Part shown: positions 51,357-59,970 of the stretch, piece by piece
Position numbering within the stretch: position 1 is the first letter of the stretch
Layout: the number at the start of each line of letters is the position of its first letter
NCBI GenBank assembly: GCA_963733065.1
Contig: CAVTBT010000003.1
Span: 124,001-188,000 of the forward strand
Length of the DNA: 64,000 nucleotides
Origin: CAVTBT01 sp963733065
GTDB taxonomy: Bacteria > Actinomycetota > Thermoleophilia > Gaiellales > Gaiellaceae
Direction of reading: 5' to 3'
The notes under the pieces: model-generated
The model's database searches: none
The model's input: only the letters and a program-made list of their open reading frames with translations
Told to the model about the DNA's origin: nothing
Translations under genes and position numbers: made by a program

Positions 51357-52472
51357 CTACGCGGAGACGATGAAGACCGGTGTCCCGATCTCAACGCGCT
51401 CGAACAGCCACTCCACCTCGGGAATCAGCATGCGGATGCAGCCGTGGGAAGCGGAATACCCGATCGACGCGGGGTCGGGCGTTCCATGGATGCCGACAGC
51501 GGGGGCGCTGATGCCCATCCAGCGCGTGCCGAGGGGATTGCCGGGCCCAGGCGGGATAGGCTCGGCGTCGGCAGCCCAGTCGGAGGCAGGCGGGTACCAC
51601 CACGGGTTCTGCCACTTGACGATGACGTGGTAGCGGCCGAGCGGCGTCGGGTACTCCGCCTGGCCGGTGGCGACGCCGAAGCTGCGGACGAGCTTCATCC
51701 CGTCGTAGTAGTAGAGGCGGTTCGATCCGCGCCGGATCACGATCACGTCGCCGACCGACGACCGCCTGACCCGTGCGCGCACTGGATCGAAGGTGAGCCG
51801 GATCGGCGTCCGGTCGTGCGTCGTCAGCGCGGTGACCATCGCCCTGCGCCCGACGAGCACCTTGAGGCGCCTGCCGTCCGCGTCCTTCGTCACGAACGGA
51901 TTCGTGCCGCGGAGCAGGAGCCGCGAGTCGACGGCGGCGCGATCCCACCGCTTCGCGAGGTCGCGCAGCCAGCTCTCCACCTTGGCCCGCGACACGCGCA
52001 CCCTGAGCGGGATGTTGCGGCCGGCACGCGCGCGCCGCGCCTGCTTGATCGCGTCGCCGACGTACGCGGCGGCACCGAGCTGTTGCGGGGTCACCTTGAA
52101 GACACGCTTGTTGACGAGCACCGTCAGGGGCCGGCGGAAGACCGCCTGCACTTCCTCGCGCGCCTCGGGCACCGTGAGCCCGCCGACGACGATGCCGCCG
52201 ATGGCGACGCCGAACGGGACCGTGGCCGGTGAGCGCGGGATGGTCGGAGGCGGAGGCGGCGGAGGAGGAGGCGGCGGCGGCGGAGGGGGCGGCGTGGTCG
52301 TCGTGGTCGTCGGCGGCGCCGTGGTGGGCGGCGGCGCAGTGGTCGTCGTCCCCGTGCTGCCGCTCGTCGTGCCGACGCCGGCGATCGACGGCGCCGCCAC
52401 GAACGCGGCCGACAGCAGCCCAGCGCCCGCGCAGGCGGCCAGGAAGAGCGCAATCGGTGCCGTCCGTTTCAC
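51357..52472 (-). CDS. L,D-transpeptidase (YkuD) with proline-rich linker
   Basis: The 371-residue protein has a signal peptide, a Thr/Pro-rich linker with 16 consecutive prolines (52245-52292), a peptidoglycan-binding module and a YkuD domain. The active-site strings are IHGTPDP and SHGCIRM (catalytic Cys). It would make 3-3 cross-links in the cell wall; the linker likely spans wall layers. TACACT sits 6 bases before GTG 52472. The start overlaps the GDPD stop (GTGA). Confidence 0.92.
   Translation of the reverse strand: MKRTAPIALFLAACAGAGLLSAAFVAAPSIAGVGTTSGSTGTTTTAPPPTTAPPTTTTTTPPPPPPPPPPPPPPPPTIPRSPATVPFGVAIGGIVVGGLTVPEAREEVQAVFRRPLTVLVNKRVFKVTPQQLGAAAYVGDAIKQARRARAGRNIPLRVRVSRAKVESWLRDLAKRWDRAAVDSRLLLRGTNPFVTKDADGRRLKVLVGRRAMVTALTTHDRTPIRLTFDPVRARVRRSSVGDVIVIRRGSNRLYYYDGMKLVRSFGVATGQAEYPTPLGRYHVIVKWQNPWWYPPASDWAADAEPIPPGPGNPLGTRWMGISAPAVGIHGTPDPASIGYSASHGCIRMLIPEVEWLFERVEIGTPVFIVSA
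52245..52292. repeat. run of 16 proline codons
   Basis: Sixteen successive proline codons, mostly CCG and CCT, lie in the L,D-transpeptidase gene. Such runs stall ribosomes and usually require EF-P. Confidence 0.9.
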
Positions 52473-53251
52473 GCGCTGAGTGTAGCCGCGAGCATCGCCG
52501 GGTCATTCGTGATCACGGCGTCGACGCCGGCCGCCACGACCCGCTGCACCTCGGCCGGATCGTCGACCGTCCAGGCCCAGACGGCCGCGCCGGCGTCGTG
52601 CGCACACTCGACTGCGGCCGGCGACACGACGGCGTGGTGGAGCATGAGCGCGGCGGCGCCCGCGCGCTCGAGCATGGCCGGCACGCGCCGCGCGAGCGCC
52701 CTGCGCAGGGCGCCCGTGCTCGCGCGGATGACCGGCCGCAGCGCACGGCGCCGCGAGACCCCGTAGCGGTCCTCCGGATAGGTGCGGCCGATCGCCACCT
52801 GGGGGGCGAGCCTCGCGATCTCGAGGAGGCTGGGGACATGGAAGCCGCTGACGACGGTCCGCTCCTGGAGCCGATGGCGCTCCAGCGCAGCCACGAGCTC
52901 GTCGAGCCGGGTCGTCAGCTTGAGGTCGACGTGGACGAGGAGGTCGTGCGAAGCGAGCCACGCGAGCGCCTCGTCGAGCGTCGGCAGCTCCGGCGCAACC
53001 GCCCGCAGCTCCTCGAGGCTGCGGTCGCGCACGAGCCCGGTGGCGAGGCCGTGGCTGACCTCGCTGAGGTCGTCGGAATGGGCGACCACGAGCGGCCCGC
53101 GCGGCAGGTCGAGCACGTCGAACTCGATCGCGTCGACGCCGGCGGCGACGGCGGCCTCGAACGCGCGCAGCGTGTTCTCGGGCGCAAGCGCCGCCGCGCC
53201 GCGGTGCCCGACCCGGAGCGGCCGGTCGCCGTCGCGGCGCAGCCTGATCAC
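52469..53251 (-). CDS. glycerophosphodiester phosphodiesterase family protein
   Basis: The 260-residue TIM-barrel enzyme has the GDPD signature: HRGAAALAPENTLRAF with the catalytic His, then IEFDVLDL and VVAHSD. The C-terminal VWAWTVDDPAEVQR and GVDAVITNDP are typical. There is no signal peptide, so it would hydrolyse glycerophosphodiesters in the cytoplasm. Start GTG 53251 overlaps the upstream stop (GTGA). Confidence 0.9.
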   Translation of the reverse strand: MIRLRRDGDRPLRVGHRGAAALAPENTLRAFEAAVAAGVDAIEFDVLDLPRGPLVVAHSDDLSEVSHGLATGLVRDRSLEELRAVAPELPTLDEALAWLASHDLLVHVDLKLTTRLDELVAALERHRLQERTVVSGFHVPSLLEIARLAPQVAIGRTYPEDRYGVSRRRALRPVIRASTGALRRALARRVPAMLERAGAAALMLHHAVVSPAAVECAHDAGAAVWAWTVDDPAEVQRVVAAGVDAVITNDPAMLAATLSA

Positions 53252-54777
53252 GGCCGCGTCGGCAGATAGTCCTCGTCGAGGTCGCCGCCCTCCGCCGCGA
53301 ACTGGACGATCATCCGGTCGGTGACCCACTCCACGGGCGCATGGTCGTCCGTCCACGGGTCGTCGAACGGCTCTGCCGGCCGCATCTCCCGAGAGAGCAG
53401 CTCCCGCAGTGACGCGAGGTCGGCCGGCCCGGTCTGGAGCCGGCGGCGCAGCTCCTCGAGCGGCGTCACGCGTTCGAAGCCGAGCACGACCGTGTTGAAC
53501 CGCAGCACCGGCCACTCGAGCACCTGGGGCACCTCGGCCGCGAGCGTGCCGGAGACCGCACGCACGAGCCTCCTGTCGTCGGGTACGGCGGCGACGTTGA
53601 GGGCCACGATCCCGCCCGGCCGCAGCCGCTCGCGTGCCAGATCGAAGAACTCGCGCGTCGCGAGGTAGAACGGCACATACGGCTGGTGATAGGCGTCGAC
53701 GACGATGAGGTCGTAGCGCTCGTCGGTGCGGCGGAGGAAGGGCCGCGCGTCGGCGTCGTGCACCGTCAGCCCATCGATCTCGCCCATGCCGAACCACTCC
53801 CGGCCGGCGTCCGACACCGCCGGGTCGAGCTCGACGCCGTCGATCTGCACGCCCGGGTAGTAGACGGCGAGCGCCCGCGCGGTCGTCCCGGCGGCGTTCC
53901 CGAGGATCGCGACGCGCTCGACTGGCCGGCCGAGGAGCGGCGGCAACGCCAGAAACGTGTCCCAGATGCCGCCCGTGAGCACGCTGTCGGGGTACCAGAG
54001 CGAGTGCACGGCGACGCCCTCGTTGAGGAAGAGCTGGCGCCGTCCGTCCTCCTTCTCGACGACCTGGACGTACTGGTAGAGCGACGTCTCCTCGTGGACG
54101 AGCCCGGGCGAGGCCTTGAGCGCGCCGGGCGGGATGACGAGCAGCACACCGAGCGCGACCGCGACCGCGAGCGAGCGGCGGCCCAGCAGGATCGAGCCCG
54201 AAGCGGCGAGCACCGCGGCGGTCAGAAGGAGCGTCCGCTGCGTGCCGATGAGCGGGATCAGGATCAGCGCCGGGACGAACGTGCCGACGAGCGAGCCGAC
54301 GGTCGAGAGCGCATAGAAGCGCCCGGCGGTCGCGCCCGCACTGGCGACGTCGTGAATCGCGAGCCGGACCGCAAACGGTGACACGGTGCCGAGCAGCACG
54401 ACCGCGGGCGCGAAGAGCAGGAGCACGGCGAAGAAGGAGCCGATCACCGCACCGGCCGAGGTCTCGTCGAGACCCTCGATCGTGATGTCGAGGAGCGGCC
54501 GTGCGAGGAAGGTCACGACGGCGACGTAGACGCCCGCCGCGACGACGATCGCACCGAGCAGCCGCGGCTCGGGACGGCGGTCGGCGATCCGACCGCCCAG
54601 CCAGTAGCCGACCGCGAGCGAGGCCAGCACGAGGCCGATCAGGTTCGCCCAGACGATCGTCGAGGAGCCGAAGTACGGCGCCAGCAGCCGTGAGGCGGTG
54701 ATCTCGGTCGCCAGCGAGCCCGTGCCGGCGCCGAACACCAGGGCGCCAAGCGCCAGCTCCGACGGACGCTCGCTCAC
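53248..54777 (-). CDS. membrane-fused spermidine synthase-like protein
   Basis: The 509-residue protein has an N-terminal domain of about seven membrane segments (to roughly residue 210) and a C-terminal spermidine-synthase fold (VAILGNAAGTTARALAVYYPG, VELDPAVSDAGREWF, DLIVVDAYHQPYVPF). Fused MFS/spermidine synthase-like proteins are common in actinobacteria and their real role is poorly known. Start GTG 54777 overlaps the PP2C stop (GTGA). Confidence 0.88.
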   Translation of the reverse strand: MSERPSELALGALVFGAGTGSLATEITASRLLAPYFGSSTIVWANLIGLVLASLAVGYWLGGRIADRRPEPRLLGAIVVAAGVYVAVVTFLARPLLDITIEGLDETSAGAVIGSFFAVLLLFAPAVVLLGTVSPFAVRLAIHDVASAGATAGRFYALSTVGSLVGTFVPALILIPLIGTQRTLLLTAAVLAASGSILLGRRSLAVAVALGVLLVIPPGALKASPGLVHEETSLYQYVQVVEKEDGRRQLFLNEGVAVHSLWYPDSVLTGGIWDTFLALPPLLGRPVERVAILGNAAGTTARALAVYYPGVQIDGVELDPAVSDAGREWFGMGEIDGLTVHDADARPFLRRTDERYDLIVVDAYHQPYVPFYLATREFFDLARERLRPGGIVALNVAAVPDDRRLVRAVSGTLAAEVPQVLEWPVLRFNTVVLGFERVTPLEELRRRLQTGPADLASLRELLSREMRPAEPFDDPWTDDHAPVEWVTDRMIVQFAAEGGDLDEDYLPTRP

Positions 54778-57449
54778 CGGCGCGCGATCACCACGACGGC
54801 GCAGTCGTCGGTCAGCTCGCCACCGGCGAAGGCGCGGCAGGCCTCGAGCACCGCGAGCGCGATGGCCTCGGCCGGCTGGCCGAGCTTGGAGACGAGCACC
54901 TGATCGAGCCGCTCGACGCCGAACAGCTCTCCGCCGCGCCGCGCCTCGATGACGCCGTCGGTGTACACGACCACGACGGCGCCGGGCCGGAAGGCGACGT
55001 CGAGCGACTCGTACTCCTGCTGCTCGTCGATGCCGAGCGCGAGGCCCCGCACCGGCACGGGCTCCACCGTTCCGTCCGGCTGCACGAGTCTCGGCGCCGG
55101 GTGCCCCGCACACGCGCAGACGAGACGGTCGCGGTCGGCGTCGGCGAAGAGCGCCGCCATGGTGATGAACTTCCCCGGCGCGATGTCCCCGGCCACGACG
55201 TCGTTGGCGGCCGCGAGCAACGATCCGGGATCCGTGTGCTCGCGGGCCAGCGAACGGAAGACGTACTTCGCCATCGCCATGTCCGCCGTTGCGTCGACCC
55301 CGTGTCCCGTGACGTCACCGAGCACGACGGCGAGCCGGCCATCGGGCAGCGTGACGAAGTCGTACACGTCGCCGCCAACCTCCACCGTGGCCGACGACTC
55401 GTAGACGGCGCCGAGCTCCAGCCCGGGCAGCGTCGGAGCGGATCGCGGCAGGAGCGACCGCTGCATCGTGTCCGAGAACTCTTTCTGCTGCTGGTAGAGG
55501 CGCGCATTGTCGATCGCCAGCGCGGCCTGCCCGGCGATCGCCAGCGCGTCGGCGACGGTCTCAGGATCGATCGGACGGTCGGCATCGAACGAGGCGACGG
55601 TCATCGTGCCGAGCACCTCGGTCGGGGTCGCGATGGGCAGCACCGCCACGGTCGAGCCCTTGGCCAGGAACGGCGCCAGCAGCGCGTACGCCCCGCCCAG
55701 CCGGGTTGCGGCCTCCGCGGTCAGGACGAGCGGCCGGCGAGCGCGCAGCACGCGCCTGAGCTCGGCGCTCGTCAGCGGCTGCGGCCGTGCGAGCACCATG
55801 CGGGCGACGTCGGTCAGGCGGGGGTCCCTGACGTGCAGCGCGCGCAGCTCGAGCTCGGTGCCCCGGGCGCTCGGCAGCCGGATGCCCGCTGCGTCCAGTC
55901 CGAGCGACTCGGCCGTGGTCGTCGCGACCGCGTCGAGCGTCGCCTGGAGTGAGAGGCTCTGCGCGAACGACCGCGAGATCTCGTAGAGGGCGCCGAGACG
56001 CCGGGCCGCCTCGCGCTCCGCGGACAGCGCATGCTCGAGCTCCGCACCGAGGGTCTTTGCCTGCTCGTGGAGCCTGGCGTTCTGGACGGCCACCGCGAGC
56101 TGCGCCGCGAGCGCAACGAGGAGCGTCGACTCCGACTCGGTCGGCAGCCGCCCGCGCTGGGGGTACACGGCGAGGAGGCCTGTCACCTCGCCGCCGACGA
56201 CGAGCGGCAGCGCGACCGCCGCGTCGATCCCCGTCCGGGCGAGCTCCTGCTCGAGCCCCGCCGCGAGCCGGGGCTCGCCGGTGGCGTCGGGCACGGCGAG
56301 GAGCCCGCGACCGCGCTCGGGACCCAGCGCCAGCTCCTGCAGGCGTTCGGCAACGGCCTCATGCGGGCCGACGAGCGTGGCCCGGGCGCCGGCCACGAGG
56401 CGGCCATTCTCGTCCAGGTAGACCACGACGCGGTCGGTGCCGAGCAGCTCGGCAACGCGCTCGACGGCCGTCTCGAGGGTGTGCGTGAGGGAAAGCTCGG
56501 AGATGGCCTGGCTGACGACCTCGAGCAGCGCGCGGCTGCGCGCCAACTCGCCGCGGGCCATCCGGTCGTGCTCGCCTGCGCGAAGGGCGTAGGCGGCGGG
56601 CACCGCGAAGCGCGCCAGCGCGGCGACGGTGTCGTCGGAGGGGCTGCGTCCAGCGGAGAACCGCAGCTGAAGGGCGCCGAGCGGCGGCTCGCCGAGTTGC
56701 ACCGTCACGATCGCGCGGTCCGCGCTGCGATCGATCGCGTGGGCGTGCGCTTCGCGGACGAGCGCCGCGGCCGCCTCCGGGGCGGGCGCCGGCTCGTGGG
56801 CCGGCGCCGCGAGCAGCTGCAGGCCGTCCTCGTCGGCGCGCCACAGCCACGCCGCCTCCGCGCCGGCGGCGCGGGCGGCGAGCAGTGCGATGCGCTCCGC
56901 GGCCCGGTCGTCGCTCGCCGCTGCTGCGAGCGCATCGCCCGCGAGATCGAGCGGCTCACCCGTACCGGGTGCGTGCGACGCCCGCGCCTCGGCGAGGTCG
57001 AGCGCCAGCACGGCGTGCTCGCTCACGGCGTCGGCGGCCAGCCGTTCGGCGGCGTCGAAGGGGAGCCCCTTGCGAAACAGCTCCAGCGACCCCGCGAGGT
57101 CGCCCGACCGGACAAGAGGGAGCGCGAGCGATGCGGTGGCGCCGATTCGGGCCCCCACCCGTTGCAGGTAGTCCGGCTCGCCGACCGACGCCAGCAGCTC
57201 GGCGGCCGGCACGCGTGCCCCGTGCAGCTCGGCGACGAGCGCGGAGGACCGAGCCACGACAGCCCGCGCCACGAGCGCGTCGCCGTCAATCGTGCGCACG
57301 ACCGCGACGTCGGCGCCGGCCGCGGCGACGACCGCCTCGGCGACGGCCTCGAGGGCGCCGACGAGCGGCGGCCCAGCGGCGAGGATCCGCGCCAGCTCGG
57401 CCAGGGCGGCCAGGGCCTCGCTCGGCGCGCCCGTCCTCACGGCGTCCAT
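54774..57449 (-). CDS. multi-GAF SpoIIE-type PP2C phosphatase
   Basis: The 891-residue protein has about four GAF sensor modules (roughly 20-160, 170-290, 320-470 and 490-650) and a C-terminal SpoIIE/RsbU PP2C domain at about 670-890. Its catalytic strings are VGGDVYDFV, VLGDVTGHGVDAT, YTDGVIEAR and DDCAVVVIA. Such enzymes dephosphorylate anti-anti-sigma factors to control stress sigma factors. No anti-sigma gene is nearby. It heads a four-gene chain of 4-base overlaps. Confidence 0.9.
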   Translation of the reverse strand: MDAVRTGAPSEALAALAELARILAAGPPLVGALEAVAEAVVAAAGADVAVVRTIDGDALVARAVVARSSALVAELHGARVPAAELLASVGEPDYLQRVGARIGATASLALPLVRSGDLAGSLELFRKGLPFDAAERLAADAVSEHAVLALDLAEARASHAPGTGEPLDLAGDALAAAASDDRAAERIALLAARAAGAEAAWLWRADEDGLQLLAAPAHEPAPAPEAAAALVREAHAHAIDRSADRAIVTVQLGEPPLGALQLRFSAGRSPSDDTVAALARFAVPAAYALRAGEHDRMARGELARSRALLEVVSQAISELSLTHTLETAVERVAELLGTDRVVVYLDENGRLVAGARATLVGPHEAVAERLQELALGPERGRGLLAVPDATGEPRLAAGLEQELARTGIDAAVALPLVVGGEVTGLLAVYPQRGRLPTESESTLLVALAAQLAVAVQNARLHEQAKTLGAELEHALSAEREAARRLGALYEISRSFAQSLSLQATLDAVATTTAESLGLDAAGIRLPSARGTELELRALHVRDPRLTDVARMVLARPQPLTSAELRRVLRARRPLVLTAEAATRLGGAYALLAPFLAKGSTVAVLPIATPTEVLGTMTVASFDADRPIDPETVADALAIAGQAALAIDNARLYQQQKEFSDTMQRSLLPRSAPTLPGLELGAVYESSATVEVGGDVYDFVTLPDGRLAVVLGDVTGHGVDATADMAMAKYVFRSLAREHTDPGSLLAAANDVVAGDIAPGKFITMAALFADADRDRLVCACAGHPAPRLVQPDGTVEPVPVRGLALGIDEQQEYESLDVAFRPGAVVVVYTDGVIEARRGGELFGVERLDQVLVSKLGQPAEAIALAVLEACRAFAGGELTDDCAVVVIARR

Positions 57450-57456
57450 TGGCGCT

Positions 57457-57690
57457 CTACAGCCCGAAGAGGCGCTCGATCTCGTTCCAGACCGTCAGCG
57501 CGAGCAGGACGCACCCGGCCAGCAGCGCGAGCATCGCCAGCCAGAAGCGCCGGTTCGCGTGGCGGCTCGCCCGGCGGCGCTCGTCGCGCAGCTTGCGGCG
57601 CGCGCGCTCGAACCGGTAGGCGCGGTCGATTGCGACCGGATCGATCGGCGGGGCCTCGTCCTCGGCCGGTCTGCGCAACGGCTGCGCCAC
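57457..57690 (-). CDS. small single-pass membrane protein, 77 aa
   Basis: A basic N-terminal half (RAYRFERARRKLRDERRRASRH) is followed by one membrane segment (FWLAMLALLAGCVLLALTV). It is not recognised. It lies 8 bases before the PP2C gene on the same strand and is the first gene of that unit. TAGACT sits 6 bases before GTG 57690. Confidence 0.75.
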   Translation of the reverse strand: MAQPLRRPAEDEAPPIDPVAIDRAYRFERARRKLRDERRRASRHANRRFWLAMLALLAGCVLLALTVWNEIERLFGL

Positions 57691-57696
57691 GGCCGA

Positions 57697-57702
57697 AGTC
57701 TA
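57697..57702 (-). promoter_or_regulatory. -10 box TAGACT of the PP2C gene chain
   Basis: TAGACT on the minus strand ends 6 bases before GTG 57690, predicting a leaderless start for the whole chain. Confidence 0.6.
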
Positions 57703-57805
57703 GATGGTTTCGGCTCTGATCCTGCCCCGTCCGGAGGGAGTCCGAAGCCCGCCGCAGCGACGGTACAGCGTGACGCCGAACGTCGAAATGCCCATACTGC
57801 ACGCC

Positions 57806-58282
57806 GTGCAGACGCCGGAGATGCTGCCGCCGCCGCCCGAGCCCGAGGGGACTCCTTCGCGACGGACGCTGACGAGCGGAGCGATCTTCTGGGGCCTCGG
57901 CGAGCGTCTCGTCCTGGCCGCCGGTCTCGTGCTCTCCGTCTCCGCCTTCACCGGCTGGTATTCGGGCTCGGGCCAGGGCACCACGATCAGCGTCATGGGC
58001 TGGCATACGGGGACGATCGGGAAGCTCGTCTTCTTCACGGGCATCGCGGTGCTCGTCCTCGTGGCGCTGCGCGAGGCGGGCATCGACCTGCCGGCGACGG
58101 TGCCGGAGAGCCTCGTCGTGATCGGGCTCGGCTCGTTGGCCACGATCTTCGCGCTGATCCGGCTGATCGACGTCCCGGACGAGTTCTACTTCGCCGGTCG
58201 CGCCGTCGGCATCTGGATCACGCTGGTGGCGGCGGTGGCGCTGATCGTCGCCGGATTGCTGGAAGCGTCCGAAGAGCTGTAA
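57806..58282 (+). CDS. hypothetical four-pass membrane protein, 158 aa
   Basis: A proline-rich N-terminus (QTPEMLPPPPEPEG) is followed by about four membrane segments (LVLAAGLVLSVSAFTGWYSG, LVFFTGIAVLVLVAL, VVIGLGSLATIFALI, IWITLVAAVALIVAGL). It is not recognised. GTG 57806 has CATACT 7 bases upstream; an earlier in-frame ATG at 57704 adds a poor-quality N-terminus. Its end overlaps the convergent PAP2 gene by 65 bases. Confidence 0.7.
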   Translation: MQTPEMLPPPPEPEGTPSRRTLTSGAIFWGLGERLVLAAGLVLSVSAFTGWYSGSGQGTTISVMGWHTGTIGKLVFFTGIAVLVLVALREAGIDLPATVPESLVVIGLGSLATIFALIRLIDVPDEFYFAGRAVGIWITLVAAVALIVAGLLEASEEL

Positions 58283-58766
58283 GCGCGAGCGCACCGACGG
58301 CGAGGCCGAGCAGCGCGCCGCCGAGCACGTCCAGCGGGTAGTGCACGCCCGTGACCACTCGCGACCAGGCGATCGCCGCGGCCAGGACGAAGGCAGGCAC
58401 GGCCAGGCGCGGGAGCGTCGCGGCCAGCACCACCGCGGCGGCGAACGCCACCGTGGCATGGCCGGACGGGAACGAGAAGCTGGCCGGCTCGCGGACGATC
58501 GGACCCGGCTCGGGCTCGACGACGAACGGCCGATCGCGCTCGAACACCGTCTTCAGGAGCCCGGACGAGACCTCGGCGACCAGCACTGCGAGCGCCGTGG
58601 CGAAGAACACCGGCGGGCGGCGGCGGAGGATCGCGTACGCGCCGGCGGCTGCCAGCCAGACGAGGCCGAAGGAGCCGATCTCGGACAATGCGCGAGCGAG
58701 CCAGTCGATCGGCGGCCCCCGGTGCTCGACCGCCCAGTCCTGCAGGCGCTCGTCGAGCCCGATCAG
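58218..58766 (-). CDS. PAP2-family phosphatase, probable CTG start
   Basis: The 182-residue membrane protein has PAP2 motifs KTVFERDRP, FPSGHATVAF and SRVVTGVHYPLDVLGGA. It would dephosphorylate lipid phosphates such as undecaprenyl diphosphate. No ATG, GTG or TTG starts the family N-terminus (GLDERLQDWAVEH); the frame begins at CTG 58766, which overlaps the upstream stop as CTGA. A downstream TTG at 58688 would remove the first membrane region. Confidence 0.82.
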   Translation of the reverse strand: MIGLDERLQDWAVEHRGPPIDWLARALSEIGSFGLVWLAAAGAYAILRRRPPVFFATALAVLVAEVSSGLLKTVFERDRPFVVEPEPGPIVREPASFSFPSGHATVAFAAAVVLAATLPRLAVPAFVLAAAIAWSRVVTGVHYPLDVLGGALLGLAVGALALTALRTLPAIRRRSAPPPPPA

Positions 58767-59350
58767 ACCGGCAGCAGCTGCTTCGTCGACTCGATGAGCG
58801 CCCGCGGATCGAAGGGCTTGCCGACGAACCCCTGCGCACCGCGGCTCACCGCCTCGTCGGCGACGTCGGCCTTGCCGCTGAACATGATCACCGGGATCGA
58901 GCCGACGCCGTGGCGCTCCTGCACGCGCCGCAGCATCTCCCAGCCGTCCACCTGCGGCATCATCACGTCGAGCAGGATCAGATCCGGCGACTCCTCGTCG
59001 AGCGCCTCGAGCCCCTCCTTCGCGCTTCCCGCCTCGCGCACCTCGTAGCCCTCGGCCTCGAGGTTGACGCGCACGAACTCACGCAGCCGCGGGTCGTCGT
59101 CCACGATGAGCACGCGCGGGCCGCCCTCGTGTGCGACGCCCACCCGGCCCGACCGGTCGAGGAACTGGTCGAGCTCGGAGCGGCGGTACCGCCGGTGGCC
59201 GCCGGGTGTCTTGAACGTCGAGACCCGGCCGGAGTCCGTCCATTTCCGCATGGTGCTCTGGGCCACGCCGAGGTACTTCGCAGCCTGTCCGAGCGTCAAC
59301 CACTCGTCGGAGCCAGCCCCCCCGCGTCGGTGCGTTTCACGCGACGCCAC
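58763..59350 (-). CDS. BldC/MerR-type HTH fused to a receiver domain
   Basis: The 195-residue protein has an N-terminal winged HTH (WLTLGQAAKYLGVAQSTMRKWTD; GGHRRYRRSELDQFL) of the BldC/excisionase type, followed by a full receiver at about 77-195 with VLIVDDD, phosphoacceptor in ILLDVMMP, S in MFSGKAD and K in GFVGKPF. The reversed order (HTH before receiver) is unusual. TACTTT sits 6 bases before GTG 59350. Target genes unknown. Confidence 0.9.
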   Translation of the reverse strand: MASRETHRRGGAGSDEWLTLGQAAKYLGVAQSTMRKWTDSGRVSTFKTPGGHRRYRRSELDQFLDRSGRVGVAHEGGPRVLIVDDDPRLREFVRVNLEAEGYEVREAGSAKEGLEALDEESPDLILLDVMMPQVDGWEMLRRVQERHGVGSIPVIMFSGKADVADEAVSRGAQGFVGKPFDPRALIESTKQLLPV

Positions 59351-59356
59351 CCACAG

Positions 59357-59362
59357 AAAGTA
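59357..59362 (-). promoter_or_regulatory. -10 box TACTTT
   Basis: TACTTT on the minus strand ends 6 bases before GTG 59350 and sets the start of the HTH-receiver gene. Confidence 0.55.
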
Positions 59363-59392
59363 CCCAAACGTGCCAGAAGCTCAAAACTGGAA

Positions 59393-59632
59393 TCAGGGGG
59401 CCGTGACGGTGACCGTGCGCGTCGCGGGCGGCAGCGGCAGCGGCGTCAGTGTTCGCACCTGCGTGATCGTGGCCGCGGGGCGCGGCCCTTCCTCGACTGC
59501 GCGCCCGACCGCGAGGCCGAGCACGAACGCGAGCGCGACCAAGAGCAGGCCTGCGAGCGCGGGCAGCATCCCTCGCCAGCTCCTCCTCTTCGACGGGGCA
59601 CGCCGCCGGCCCGGGCTCTGCGGGACGCTCAT
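59393..59632 (-). CDS. small single-pass membrane protein, 79 aa
   Basis: Basic cytoplasmic N-terminus (GRRRAPSKRRSW), one membrane segment (MLPALAGLLLVALAFVLGLAVG) and a short outer Thr/Pro tail ending TVTVTAP. It is not recognised. ATG 59632 overlaps the upstream stop (ATGA), so it is translated with the DUF501-linked genes. Confidence 0.7.
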   Translation of the reverse strand: MSVPQSPGRRRAPSKRRSWRGMLPALAGLLLVALAFVLGLAVGRAVEEGPRPAATITQVRTLTPLPLPPATRTVTVTAP

Positions 59633-59970
59633 GGCGCGTAGTCGAGCGCGCCGCGTGCGTAGAGGTAGAACGCGGCGTCGAGGACCACTGCCAGCTCCCG
59701 CGGCCAGCCCGGCGCCGGGGCCCGCTCGGCGACCGCAGCACGCGCCCAGTCGTCGGCGTGCGCGTAGGTCTCGGCCAGCTCGGCGAGCGTGAAGGTCCCG
59801 CCGATGCGGCGCCGGAGCTCGTCTCCGACGACCTCGACCTGGCGGCCGAGCCTGTCGGCGGCCGCGCGTTCGCGTGACTCCTCCTGCAGGCGCCGCCAGC
59901 CGTCCTCCCAGTCGCGCCGGGCACTCTCGACGTCGGCCGCCACGGCCGCGGATGGTAGTGGCGCCGTCAC
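59629..59970 (-). CDS. hypothetical helical protein, 113 aa
   Basis: A soluble, mostly helical protein (RRDWEDGWRRLQEESRERAAADRLGRQVEVVGDELRRR pattern split over two helices) with a Trp/Tyr-rich C-terminus (FYLYARGALDYAP). It is not recognised. It starts at a GTG overlapping the DUF501 stop (GTGA), so it is co-translated with that protein. Confidence 0.7.
   Translation of the reverse strand: MTAPLPSAAVAADVESARRDWEDGWRRLQEESRERAAADRLGRQVEVVGDELRRRIGGTFTLAELAETYAHADDWARAAVAERAPAPGWPRELAVVLDAAFYLYARGALDYAP

Noticed and set aside
52240..52300. GGC/GGA repeat as a mobile or regulatory repeat
   Set aside because: It is explained by the proline codons of the L,D-transpeptidase linker.
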